Shown here piece after piece: positions 36,766 through 44,644 of a DNA stretch of 64,000 nucleotides. Under the pieces are notes generated by a model. It had not been told where the DNA came from. It was given only the letters and a program-made list of their open reading frames with translations, and made no database searches. The stretch is taken from contig NZ_CP103057.1 in NCBI RefSeq assembly GCF_025231525.1, forward strand, positions 124,001-188,000, written 5' to 3'. A program made the position numbers and the translations under genes. Positions within the stretch are counted from its first letter, which is position 1. Every line of letters begins with the position of its first letter. Source of the stretch: Sphingomonas endolithica (GTDB lineage Bacteria; Pseudomonadota; Alphaproteobacteria; Sphingomonadales; Sphingomonadaceae).

Positions 36766-37407
36766 CTAACGAACCAACCCCGCCGGCCAGCGCAGCGCAG
36801 CCACCACCCGAGCCACATCGGCATCCGCAGCGACCCCAGCCGGCGAGGTGATGCGGTAGGAAACGAGCCACTTTCCACCCGGCAGGCAGAACAGCCGCGC
36901 CTCTTCGCGCACGGGCTGCTCCTTGCCGGCAAACGGCGCCTTGCCGCCCTCATAGACGATCCGCCGCCCGCTCAACGGGCGCGCAGCGGCGGTCGCCTCG
37001 ATCCGGTCCTCCACCCGCACGGTGACGGTCGGCTCGCGGGCAAGGATGTCGTGCTTCATGCCTTCGAAGGTCGCGGCGCAGCTTTGTTCGGCCATGGCGG
37101 CATCGCCCGCCGCCCCGGGCCTCGGCGCGCGCGCCGGATAGACGAAGACGGAAAGATAGGCGACCATGCCGCCATTGCCGGACTCGCCGGCGCGGGTGAT
37201 CTGATAGCCGATGCCGCTATCCGCACCATCATCGCTGTACCGGACGACCTGATGCCGGATCGCCGATCCGACATGCGCCGGGAACGACATGCCGGTCTGC
37301 CGATGGACATAAGGGTCGGCCGGATCGGGCACGTCGCCGCGCTGCGCCGATACCGGGACTGCCGCCGCCATAGCCAGCGCGACCGCGAAAAGCCGGGTGC
37401 CCCGCAT
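36766..37407 (-). CDS. Secreted protein of unknown function
   Basis: A 213-residue exported protein with a signal peptide (MRGTRLFAVALAMAAAVPVS, cut near SAQ). The mature part lacks a motif that I can name; it has Cys residues in SCAATF and LFCLPGGKWLVSYRITSP. Its ATG overlaps the stop of the upstream small gene (TGATG). It is the third gene of a minus-strand run starting with the M1 peptidase. Confidence 0.68.
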   Translation of the reverse strand: MRGTRLFAVALAMAAAVPVSAQRGDVPDPADPYVHRQTGMSFPAHVGSAIRHQVVRYSDDGADSGIGYQITRAGESGNGGMVAYLSVFVYPARAPRPGAAGDAAMAEQSCAATFEGMKHDILAREPTVTVRVEDRIEATAAARPLSGRRIVYEGGKAPFAGKEQPVREEARLFCLPGGKWLVSYRITSPAGVAADADVARVVAALRWPAGLVR

Positions 37408-37643
37408 CACCGCTCGCCCCGCCGCTGCCGCGCGGCCAGCGCCAGCCCCGCGCCGATCTGCACCAGCGCATACAGCCGCCGCCGCCCCGGTCGCTCCCGA
37501 AACGGCGCCACCAGCCGCTCGGCGCCCAGCGCTTGCTGGTCCCACAGCTCAACATGGCGCCGCGGCTGGAGCAGCCCGAGCAGCCCGTCGCCGACCATGA
37601 AGATCGCCGCCATCTCCGCCGCCCGCGCCGGCCAGAGGTTCAC
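37407..37643 (-). CDS. Small membrane-associated hypothetical protein
   Basis: A 78-residue protein. I choose the GTG at 37643, which overlaps the peptidase stop as GTGA and has AAGGCG 5 nt upstream; an ATG at 37667 is an alternative. Two moderately hydrophobic segments occur (AAIFMVGDGLLGLL and ALVQIGAGLALAA), with a basic C-terminus. It is translationally coupled on both sides. Function unknown. Confidence 0.6.
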   Translation of the reverse strand: MNLWPARAAEMAAIFMVGDGLLGLLQPRRHVELWDQQALGAERLVAPFRERPGRRRLYALVQIGAGLALAARQRRGER

Positions 37644-39349
37644 TTCGCCTTTTCGCTTGCCTGCCATGCCTGATACTCCTCGATCGCCCGCGAACGCTTC
37701 AACACGCGAGCGAACGGATCGATCACGACTTGCGCACTGGGCACCACGGCCAAGGTGGCATGGCCGCCGCTCATCGCCAGCCGCCGGGTCGTGCCATCCA
37801 CCTGCACCTCGATCGGCATCGGGAAGGGCAGCCCATCGGGTGCGCGCCATTCAAGCGACAAGGCGCCGCCCGCCCGCGTCTCGATCAGGTCGGGCAAGGC
37901 CGCCTTGCGCAGATAGGTATCGAAGAACCAGCCATAATCCTTGCGCGTCACGCGCGCGACCAGCGCCTCGAATTCCATCGTCGAGCCAAAGCGCGGGCGG
38001 AAGCCGCCTGGTTTGGGATCGGCGCTGCCGAACACGATCCGCCGTGTGACCTCCTGGAACGCCGCGTCGCCGATCAGCCCGCGCAGCGTGTGCAATATCC
38101 AGGAGCCCTTGTAATAGATGTCGGTGCCCGGGCCGCCGGCCTCGTACACCTCCTCCTCGGTGCGGATCCGGCCGGAGACGATCGGCTGTGCGCCGACGAT
38201 CTTGCTCCGCTGCTGATCGAGCATCGCGGCATAGCGTGCCTCGCCCTCGCGCCAGCGGCCGTAGAGCGGCTGCATGTAACTGGCATAGCCTTCGTGCAGC
38301 CAATAATCGTCCCAGTTCGCGGCAGTCAGCTGATTGCCGAAATATTCGTGGGAAAATTCGTGGTGGAACAGCCAGTCGAACCCCTCGGGCGCCTTGGCAT
38401 AGGCGTTGCCGTAAGCGTTGATCGTCTGGTGCTCCATGCCCTTATAGGGCGTCTCGACCACGCCGACTTTCTCGTCGCCGAACGGGTACGGGCCGACCAC
38501 GCTCTCGAAGAAGTCGAGCGTCGGCGCGAACTCCGCGAACAATCGCCGCGCGTCCCGTTCCTCGCCGGGCAGGTACCAATAGTGAATCGGGATCGTATTG
38601 CCGAAACGGCTCTTGTAGCTCCCGCTTAGCTCCTCATACGGGCCGACGTTCAGCGCGATGCCATAGGTATTGGGCTGCCGTGCGCGCCAATGCCAGGTCG
38701 AGCGGCCATCGGGCAACGTCGCGACGCCGATTAGCTTGCCGTTCGATGGTGCCTTCATGCCCGGCGGCACGGTGATGTGCAGATCGACCATGGCCGGCTC
38801 GCCCGTCGGAAAATCCAGGCACGGCCAGAACAGGTCGCAGCCATAGCCCTCCGCCGTCGTGCCGAACCACAGCCGTCCGTCCTTCGTTGTCGACCAGACC
38901 ACGCCATCGTCCCACGGCGCGTTGACCGCGACATGCGGCGTGCCGCCATAGGCGATCCTCGCCACCAGAGTGCCGCCCGCGGCGACCATGCGGGGCAGGG
39001 TGATCGTCAGCCGCCCCTCCGGGTTGCGCGAGGCCGATCGCGGCAGCTTGCGCCCGTTGATCGCGATGCTGTCCACCGGCAGGTTGCGGTCGAGATCGAT
39101 CACCAACAGGCTGAGCGCCGCTTTGACGGTGAAGGTCAGCGTCGCGACGCCCTGCAGCCGTTGCTCGGCCGGCACTATCTCGAACGCCAGATCGGCCGAA
39201 TCGAACCTCAGCTTGGCCTGATCGGCATCGATCGGCCCGCCCGAGCGCATTGTCTGCGCGGTGAGCGGCGGCTCGCCCTTCTTGACCGGCGCGGCGGCGA
39301 TCAGCGTCAGCGCGCAGCTCGCCATGACGCTTCGTCCCAACACGTGCAT
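37640..39349 (-). CDS. M1-family metallopeptidase (aminopeptidase N-like)
   Basis: A secreted zinc aminopeptidase of 569 residues when starting at ATG 39349. The start opens a signal peptide (MHVLGRSVMASCALTLIAAA). The zinc motif is HHEFSHEYFGNQ with the third ligand in WLHEGYASYMQ, the HExxH-x18-E pattern of M1 enzymes. The GxMEN exopeptidase loop reads YKGMEHQTINAYGN, so Asn is replaced by His. The C-terminal ERAP-type domain is absent, so it is a short M1 type. It is divergent from lon. Confidence 0.9.
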   Translation of the reverse strand: MHVLGRSVMASCALTLIAAAPVKKGEPPLTAQTMRSGGPIDADQAKLRFDSADLAFEIVPAEQRLQGVATLTFTVKAALSLLVIDLDRNLPVDSIAINGRKLPRSASRNPEGRLTITLPRMVAAGGTLVARIAYGGTPHVAVNAPWDDGVVWSTTKDGRLWFGTTAEGYGCDLFWPCLDFPTGEPAMVDLHITVPPGMKAPSNGKLIGVATLPDGRSTWHWRARQPNTYGIALNVGPYEELSGSYKSRFGNTIPIHYWYLPGEERDARRLFAEFAPTLDFFESVVGPYPFGDEKVGVVETPYKGMEHQTINAYGNAYAKAPEGFDWLFHHEFSHEYFGNQLTAANWDDYWLHEGYASYMQPLYGRWREGEARYAAMLDQQRSKIVGAQPIVSGRIRTEEEVYEAGGPGTDIYYKGSWILHTLRGLIGDAAFQEVTRRIVFGSADPKPGGFRPRFGSTMEFEALVARVTRKDYGWFFDTYLRKAALPDLIETRAGGALSLEWRAPDGLPFPMPIEVQVDGTTRRLAMSGGHATLAVVPSAQVVIDPFARVLKRSRAIEEYQAWQASEKAK

Positions 39350-39356
39350 CGCGCGA

Positions 39357-39386
39357 TTGATGGATCGGCAACGATCACCATATAAG
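39357..39386 (+). promoter_or_regulatory. Candidate lon promoter
   Basis: TTGATG (39357-39362) and TATAAG (39381-39386) are spaced 18 nt, placing a start near 39393. The short leader contains GGCGCC-GCGTTCT-GGCGCC (39395-39413), a hairpin ending just before the CCGGAG ribosome site. Confidence 0.45.
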
Positions 39387-39425
39387 ACGGGAACGGCGCC
39401 GCGTTCTGGCGCCTCCGGAGTATTC

Positions 39426-41822
39426 ATGAGCCAGTCCTACCCCGTCCTGCCGCTGCGTGACATTGTTGTCTTCCCACATATGATCGTGCCGTTGTTCGTC
39501 GGCCGCGACAAGTCCGTCGCGGCGCTGGAAGCGGCGATGAACGCCGACAAGGAAATCTTCCTGGTCGCGCAGCTCGATCCTGCCGAAGACGATCCCGACC
39601 GTGAGGATCTGTACGATCTCGGCGTCACCGCCACCGTGTTGCAATTGCTGAAGCTGCCCGACGGCACCGTGCGCGTGCTGGTCGAGGGCAAGACGCGCGC
39701 CTCGCTCGACGTGCTGAGCGATGCCGAGGGTTATCTCACCGCCACCGTGCTGCCGGTCGAGGAGCTCGTCGCCGAGGGCAACGAGGTCCAGGCGCTGATG
39801 CGCTCGGTCGTCGATCAGTTCGAGAACTACGCCAAGCTCAACCGCAAGCTGCCGGCCGAGACCGCGGTACAGCTCAACGAGATCGAGGATGCCTCGCGCC
39901 TCGCCGATGCGGTCGCCGCCAACATCTCGGTCAAGGTCGCCGACAAGCAGACATTGCTGGTCGAAAACGATCCCGCCAAGCGCCTGGAGATGGCGTTCGC
40001 CTTCATGGAAGGCGAGCTCGGCGTCCTGCAGGTCGAGAAGAAGATCAAGAGCCGCGTCAAGCGCCAGATGGAAAAGACGCAGCGCGAATATTACCTCAAC
40101 GAGCAGTTGAAGGCGATCCAGCGCGAACTCGGCAACGAGGGCGAGGAAGGCGAGGGCGACGAGATCGCCGAGCTGACCCAGAAGATCGCGCTGCTGAAGC
40201 TCAGCAAGGAAGCCCGCACCAAGGCGACCTCCGAGCTCAAGAAGCTCAAGACCATGGCGCCGATGAGCGCCGAGGCGACCGTGATCCGCAACTATCTCGA
40301 CGTGCTGCTGGGCCTGCCCTGGGGCAAGAAGTCCAAGGTGAAGCGCGATATCGCCGCCGCGCAGACCACGCTCGACCAGGATCATTACGCCCTGGAGAAG
40401 GTCAAGGACCGCATCGTCGAATATCTCGCGGTACAGGCCCGCACCAACAAGCTGAAGGGCCCGATCCTGTGCCTCGTCGGCCCTCCGGGCGTCGGCAAGA
40501 CCAGCCTCGGCAAGTCGATCGCCAAGGCCACCGGCCGCGAGTTCATCCGCCAATCCCTGGGCGGTGTGCGCGATGAAGCAGAAATTCGTGGCCACCGCCG
40601 CACCTATATCGGCTCACTGCCCGGCAAGATCGTGACGAACCTCAAGAAAGCCGGCACCAGCAATCCGCTGTTCCTGCTCGACGAGATCGACAAGCTCGGC
40701 CAGGATTTCCGCGGCGATCCCGCCTCGGCACTGCTGGAAGTGCTAGATCCGGAGCAGAACGCCAAGTTCCAGGATCACTATTTGGAGGTCGATTTCGACC
40801 TGTCTGACGTGATGTTCGTTTGCACGGCCAACTCGCTCAATCTGCCCCAGGCCTTGCTTGACCGCATGGAGATCATCCGGCTGGAGGGCTATACCGAGGA
40901 CGAGAAGGTCGAGATCGCGCAGCGCCATCTGATCGAAAAGCAGATCGAGGCGCACGGATTGAAGCCGGGCGAATTCGAGCTGACCCCCGACGGGCTACGC
41001 GCCTTGATCCAGTTCTACACCCGCGAAGCCGGTGTGCGGACGCTGGAGCGTGAGATCGCGCGTCTAGCCCGCAAGGCGTTGCGCCAGATACTCGAGGGCA
41101 AGGCGACCAATGTCGTCGTCACGCCCAACAACCTCGCCGACTTCGCCGGGGTTAAGAAGTATCGCTACGGCATCGGCGAGGAGGAGAACCAGATCGGCGC
41201 GGTCACCGGGCTTGCGTGGACCGAGGTCGGCGGCGAATTGCTGACGATCGAGAGCGTTACCGTACCCGGCAAGGGCGCTGCCAAGGTGACCGGCACGCTC
41301 GGCGACGTGATGAAGGAATCGATCGATACCGCGCTCAGCTTCGTCAAGGCACGTTCCCCGAGCTATGGCATCAAGCCATCGCTGTTCAACCGCAAGGACA
41401 TCCACATCCACTTGCCCGAGGGCGCGGTGCCAAAGGATGGCCCGTCGGCTGGTATCGGCATGGTCACCGCGATCGTCTCGACGCTCACCGGTATCGCGGT
41501 GCGCCGCGAGATTGCGATGACCGGCGAGGTCACGTTGCGCGGCCGCGTGCTGCCGATCGGCGGCTTGAAGGAAAAACTGTTGGCGGCGCTGCGTGGCGGC
41601 ATCACCACCGTGCTGATCCCTGCGGAGAACGAAAAGGATTTGGCGGAAATCCCCGCCAATATCCTGAACGGTCTCAAGATCATTCCGGTCGGTCATGTCG
41701 ATGAGGTGCTCAAATTGGCGCTGATCGAGCCACTTACCGCGATCGACTGGACCGATGCCGACGAACTGGCGGCGCTGCCACCAGCCGGCGTCACGCCTGC
41801 CGGCGGCGAACTGCACCATTGA
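39426..41822 (+). CDS. lon: ATP-dependent protease La (Lon)
   Basis: A 798-residue Lon protease. Residues 5-195 form the LON substrate-binding domain (SYPVLPLRDIVVFPHMIVPL). The AAA+ domain has Walker A VGPPGVGKTSLGKSIA. The protease domain has the catalytic Ser in PKDGPSAGIGMVTAIV and Lys in PIGGLKEKLLAAL. The ATG follows CCGGAG; the longer frame from 39261 runs over the divergent peptidase promoter and is rejected. hupB follows, the usual neighbour. Confidence 0.97.
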   Translation: MSQSYPVLPLRDIVVFPHMIVPLFVGRDKSVAALEAAMNADKEIFLVAQLDPAEDDPDREDLYDLGVTATVLQLLKLPDGTVRVLVEGKTRASLDVLSDAEGYLTATVLPVEELVAEGNEVQALMRSVVDQFENYAKLNRKLPAETAVQLNEIEDASRLADAVAANISVKVADKQTLLVENDPAKRLEMAFAFMEGELGVLQVEKKIKSRVKRQMEKTQREYYLNEQLKAIQRELGNEGEEGEGDEIAELTQKIALLKLSKEARTKATSELKKLKTMAPMSAEATVIRNYLDVLLGLPWGKKSKVKRDIAAAQTTLDQDHYALEKVKDRIVEYLAVQARTNKLKGPILCLVGPPGVGKTSLGKSIAKATGREFIRQSLGGVRDEAEIRGHRRTYIGSLPGKIVTNLKKAGTSNPLFLLDEIDKLGQDFRGDPASALLEVLDPEQNAKFQDHYLEVDFDLSDVMFVCTANSLNLPQALLDRMEIIRLEGYTEDEKVEIAQRHLIEKQIEAHGLKPGEFELTPDGLRALIQFYTREAGVRTLEREIARLARKALRQILEGKATNVVVTPNNLADFAGVKKYRYGIGEEENQIGAVTGLAWTEVGGELLTIESVTVPGKGAAKVTGTLGDVMKESIDTALSFVKARSPSYGIKPSLFNRKDIHIHLPEGAVPKDGPSAGIGMVTAIVSTLTGIAVRREIAMTGEVTLRGRVLPIGGLKEKLLAALRGGITTVLIPAENEKDLAEIPANILNGLKIIPVGHVDEVLKLALIEPLTAIDWTDADELAALPPAGVTPAGGELHH

Positions 41823-41894
41823 TCGCACTGCGGCACGCCAGCGAAGGTGTGCCGCAGATCGACAGTTTTCCGCGGCTGTGCGACGCAATTTGCT

Positions 41895-41923
41895 TTGACA
41901 GCCTCGGTGGAAGCCGCCTTACT
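41895..41923 (+). promoter_or_regulatory. Candidate hupB promoter
   Basis: A perfect -35 TTGACA (41895-41900) lies 83 nt before the hupB start. The -10 in register (CTTACT, 17-nt spacer) is poor, so confidence is limited. Confidence 0.3.
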
Positions 41924-41982
41924 GAGCAACCGGCTTCGCACCGGGAATCATTTCATTCGACGATAAACCGGGGGCTGTAGGC

Positions 41983-42255
41983 ATGAACAAACAGGAACTG
42001 ATCGGATCGGTGGCGGACACGTCCGGCCTGAGCAAGGGCGATGCGACCAAGGCGGTCGAGGCCGTGTTCGAGGCTATTTCGGCGTCGCTGAAAAGGGGTG
42101 ACGAAGTGCGCCTGGTCGGTTTCGGTACCTTCTCGATCAGCAAGCGCAAGGCATCCACCGGCCGCAACCCCCGCACTGGCGAGCCGATGTCGATCAAGGC
42201 ATCGACCCAGCCCAAGTTCAAGGCCGGCAAGGGCCTGAAGGATTCGGTCAACTAA
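41983..42255 (+). CDS. hupB: DNA-binding protein HU (HupB)
   Basis: A 90-residue HU subunit. The start MNKQELIGSVADTSGLSKGD, the GFGTFSISKRKASTGRNPRT beta-arm and the intercalating RNPRTGEP (Pro included) are diagnostic. It compacts and bends DNA without strong sequence preference. Confidence 0.97.
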   Translation: MNKQELIGSVADTSGLSKGDATKAVEAVFEAISASLKRGDEVRLVGFGTFSISKRKASTGRNPRTGEPMSIKASTQPKFKAGKGLKDSVN

Positions 42256-42260
42256 GTCTG

Positions 42261-42318
42261 TGATCCCCGTCTCTGCCATCTGAGGTCGACATACCGGACG
42301 ACACAAGGACGGGGATCA
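42261..42318. terminator. Long-loop hairpin after hupB
   Basis: TGATCCCCGTC and GACGGGGATCA form an 11-bp perfect stem with a 36-nt loop, starting 5 nt after the hupB stop. It has no T-run. A second hairpin GGCGGC-AGAGC-GCCGCC follows at 42336-42352. Confidence 0.35.
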
Positions 42319-42388
42319 TCGTTACGGGCTGGACAGGCGGCAGAGCGCCGCCTAAAGGCCCGCTTCCGGTTCGCTTGACGGCGGGCTT

Positions 42389-42463
42389 GGGCGCGTAGCT
42401 CAGCGGTAGAGCACACCCTTCACACGGGTGGGGTCACAGGTTCAATCCCTGTCGCGCCCACCA
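42389..42463 (+). tRNA. tRNA-Val (anticodon CAC)
   Basis: Acceptor GGGCGCG (42389-42395) pairs with CGCGCCC (42453-42459). The anticodon stem CACCC/GGGTG closes TTCACAC, giving CAC (GTG codons). The T loop is TTCAATC and CCA is encoded at 42461-42463. Confidence 0.95.
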
Positions 42464-42474
42464 GAATTCCACGG

Positions 42475-42504
42475 ACCCGCTTGTTGCAAGACAGGCGGGT
42501 TTTT
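42475..42504 (+). terminator. Intrinsic terminator after tRNA-Val
   Basis: ACCCGC and GCGGGT pair around a 13-nt loop and are followed directly by TTTTT. It begins 12 nt after the tRNA. The 461-nt stretch from 42464 to 42924 holds this terminator, the Pho boxes and a 5' leader but no gene. Confidence 0.75.
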
Positions 42505-42731
42505 GGCGTCTGGCAGGTATCCCCACGATATGGTGGTAAGCCGCACTAATGGACCGTTGGACGATTGCGGATTAGATCCATGGTAACCGACCTCCGGCGC
42601 GACTGACTGATCCTTACCGAGGTGAGGGCACCGCCACCGCACCTGTGAACGACGGTGTGTGAGTTGTGTCAGTATATGACGCTGCGGCAACCGGCTTTAA
42701 TCATCACCATCTCAATCGACGCACTCGTCAC

Positions 42732-42769
42732 CTGTAATGCATCCGTAACAACTGCCACAAATCCGTAAC
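42732..42769 (+). promoter_or_regulatory. Two tandem Pho boxes
   Basis: CTGTAATgcatCCGTAAC (42732-42749) and CTGCCACaaatCCGTAAC (42752-42769) each consist of two 7-mers at the 11-bp period of PhoB sites (consensus CTGTCAT-N4-CTGTCAC). They lie about 155 nt upstream of the lipoprotein gene, with a possible -10 near CATGTT (42779). PhoB regulation in phosphate limitation is therefore likely. Confidence 0.65.
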
Positions 42770-42924
42770 TAGTACGTCATGTTACAGTCTTCAAAACCGC
42801 GTCTGCTCGTCATGAGGCGCGCCTATCGGCAGGTCAGCGGGGCGGCAGGGGGATAATCCGAGTCGACCGCAGGGCATTCGCCCGCAGGATCAACCCGGCG
42901 ACCAAGCCGGACTCGGAGAATTTC

Positions 42925-44550
42925 ATGGCCAGCTACCAGCGCATTCGCACGATCATGTTGACCGCCTGCTCGAGCCTCGCGCTCGCTGGTTGCGGTGCCG
43001 ACGATGTCGCCTCGCCGGGCGCTGGTACCGTCATCATCAACCCGCCGGCGCCGGCCCCCACGCCGACTCCTGGGCCGACGCCAACGCCGACGGCCGGCAT
43101 CACTGCCGCGCAATTTGCGGCGCCGACGACCCAGAGCGGGACAACCATTACCGCTGAAGAGCAGTTCGCGATCGTCAATGCGGGCACCAACAACAATGTG
43201 AACGGCACCGGCGCGAGCCTGAACGGCGTGTACCCGGTCGCAGCGGCATCGCTGGCGACCGCTGCCGATCCCTCCACGATCAACCCCTTCTTCACCAGCA
43301 CCAACTTCGTCGGCGCGCTGAATGGCCCGACGGATACCGCGTTCCAGGGCTGGACCTGCAATTCGACCAGCGCGAACTTTGGTGGCACCAGCACGGCCTG
43401 TGCGGCAGTACCTTCGGTCGGCGCGGGCGGCGCAACCGCTGCTTGCCCGACGGGCACTGCTGACGACGGACTTCTCACCATCGGCACCACTGCCACCGGC
43501 TTCCGCATCTGCCGCATCCTGCCGGTCACGACCGACGTGACGCTGCCGAAGATTGCGGGCGTGTTCTACCGGCTGCGTGGTCAGACCGAAGTCGGCACCG
43601 ATCTCGGTGCAACCGGCGGCGCGGGCGTTACGCTGACGATCGCTGCCGGCGCTGTGATCGCGGCCGATGCCAGCGAAGCCACCAACGACCTGCTGCTCGT
43701 CAACCGCGGCTCGAAGATCCAGGCAATCGGCACGCGTGACGCGCCTATCGTCTTCACGTCGCAGCAGAACCTGGTCGCCAACGGCGTCAGCGATGTGACC
43801 CAGGGCCAGTGGGGCGGGATCATCCTGCTCGGTCGCTCGACCACCGCGGTCTGCGCGACGGGCACCGGCGGCACGAACCCGACGCCCTGCCAGCAGGCGA
43901 TCGAAGGCGTGACCCAGCGCTTCTATGGCGGCACCAACGAAGCCGACAGCAGCGGCCAGATGTCCTATGTCCAGATCCGCTACAGCGGCATCGCGATTTC
44001 GGACGGCAACGAGCTTCAGGGGCTGACTCTGGGCGCGACCGGTTCGGGCACTGTGCTCGACCATATCCAGAGCCACAACTCGGCCGATGACGGCATCGAA
44101 ATCTTCGGCGGCACCACCAACGTGAAGTACATTGCGGTGACCGGGGCGGACGATGACGGCTTCGACGTCGACAATGGCTGGCGTGGGTTCATGCAGTTCA
44201 TGATCGCGGCACAGAAGGTGTCGGGCGCGACGGCAGACTCGTTCGCCACCGAGATCGACTCGAACGGCGCCGAAGACCTTCTCCCGCGCACCTGGGGCCG
44301 GTACGCCAACTTCACGTTCATCCAGACGGCAACCAACGTCCCAGCGGCGATCCGCCTGCGCGGCGGCGCCGACATGACCTTCGTCAACGGCGTGGTGAAG
44401 ACGCCGGCTGGTAGCGCCTGCATCAACCTGGTCGCTCAGGAAACCGCGAATGGCGGCGTGCCGTCGACGATCCGTCCGGCCAATCCTGCGATCCAGGATC
44501 AGGGCCCGCCGGTGTTCAACTCGGTCTACTTCGGCTGCCAGGGCCGCTGA
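42925..44550 (+). CDS. Large surface lipoprotein, ElpS-like candidate
   Basis: A 541-residue lipoprotein. A lipobox (LALAGC) places the lipidated Cys at residue 23. Residues 37-58 are a Pro/Thr-rich tether. The rest is Gly/Thr/Asn-rich with few charges; the central AGAVIAADASEATNDLLLVN and the later NSADDGIEIFGGTTNVKYIA, VTGADDDGFDVDNGWRG look like a right-handed beta-helix. It is followed by a TonB-dependent receptor, then a T2SS operon. The Caulobacter phosphate-starvation lipoprotein ElpS is encoded beside T2SS genes, and the upstream Pho boxes fit. Homology to ElpS is my inference and has not been tested by alignment. CGGAGA precedes the ATG. Confidence 0.75.
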   Translation: MASYQRIRTIMLTACSSLALAGCGADDVASPGAGTVIINPPAPAPTPTPGPTPTPTAGITAAQFAAPTTQSGTTITAEEQFAIVNAGTNNNVNGTGASLNGVYPVAAASLATAADPSTINPFFTSTNFVGALNGPTDTAFQGWTCNSTSANFGGTSTACAAVPSVGAGGATAACPTGTADDGLLTIGTTATGFRICRILPVTTDVTLPKIAGVFYRLRGQTEVGTDLGATGGAGVTLTIAAGAVIAADASEATNDLLLVNRGSKIQAIGTRDAPIVFTSQQNLVANGVSDVTQGQWGGIILLGRSTTAVCATGTGGTNPTPCQQAIEGVTQRFYGGTNEADSSGQMSYVQIRYSGIAISDGNELQGLTLGATGSGTVLDHIQSHNSADDGIEIFGGTTNVKYIAVTGADDDGFDVDNGWRGFMQFMIAAQKVSGATADSFATEIDSNGAEDLLPRTWGRYANFTFIQTATNVPAAIRLRGGADMTFVNGVVKTPAGSACINLVAQETANGGVPSTIRPANPAIQDQGPPVFNSVYFGCQGR

Positions 44551-44576
44551 GGCGGGCGGCGCTACGATGAGCAATG

Positions 44577-44617
44577 ATGCCGGGGCGGCCCTCAGGGCGC
44601 CGCCCCGGCATTTGTTT
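44577..44617 (+). terminator. Hairpin between the lipoprotein and receptor genes
   Basis: ATGCCGGGGCGGC (44577-44589) and GCCGCCCCGGCAT (44599-44611) form a 13-bp perfect stem with a 9-nt loop, followed by TTGTTT. It could end most transcripts after the lipoprotein gene, lowering receptor expression. Confidence 0.65.
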
Positions 44618-44644
44618 ATGACAATCGACACGGGAATTCACGCC

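Noticed and set aside
42442..42690. 82-residue frame overlapping tRNA-Val and its terminator
   Set aside because: It runs through a tRNA gene and a terminator and lacks a ribosome site.
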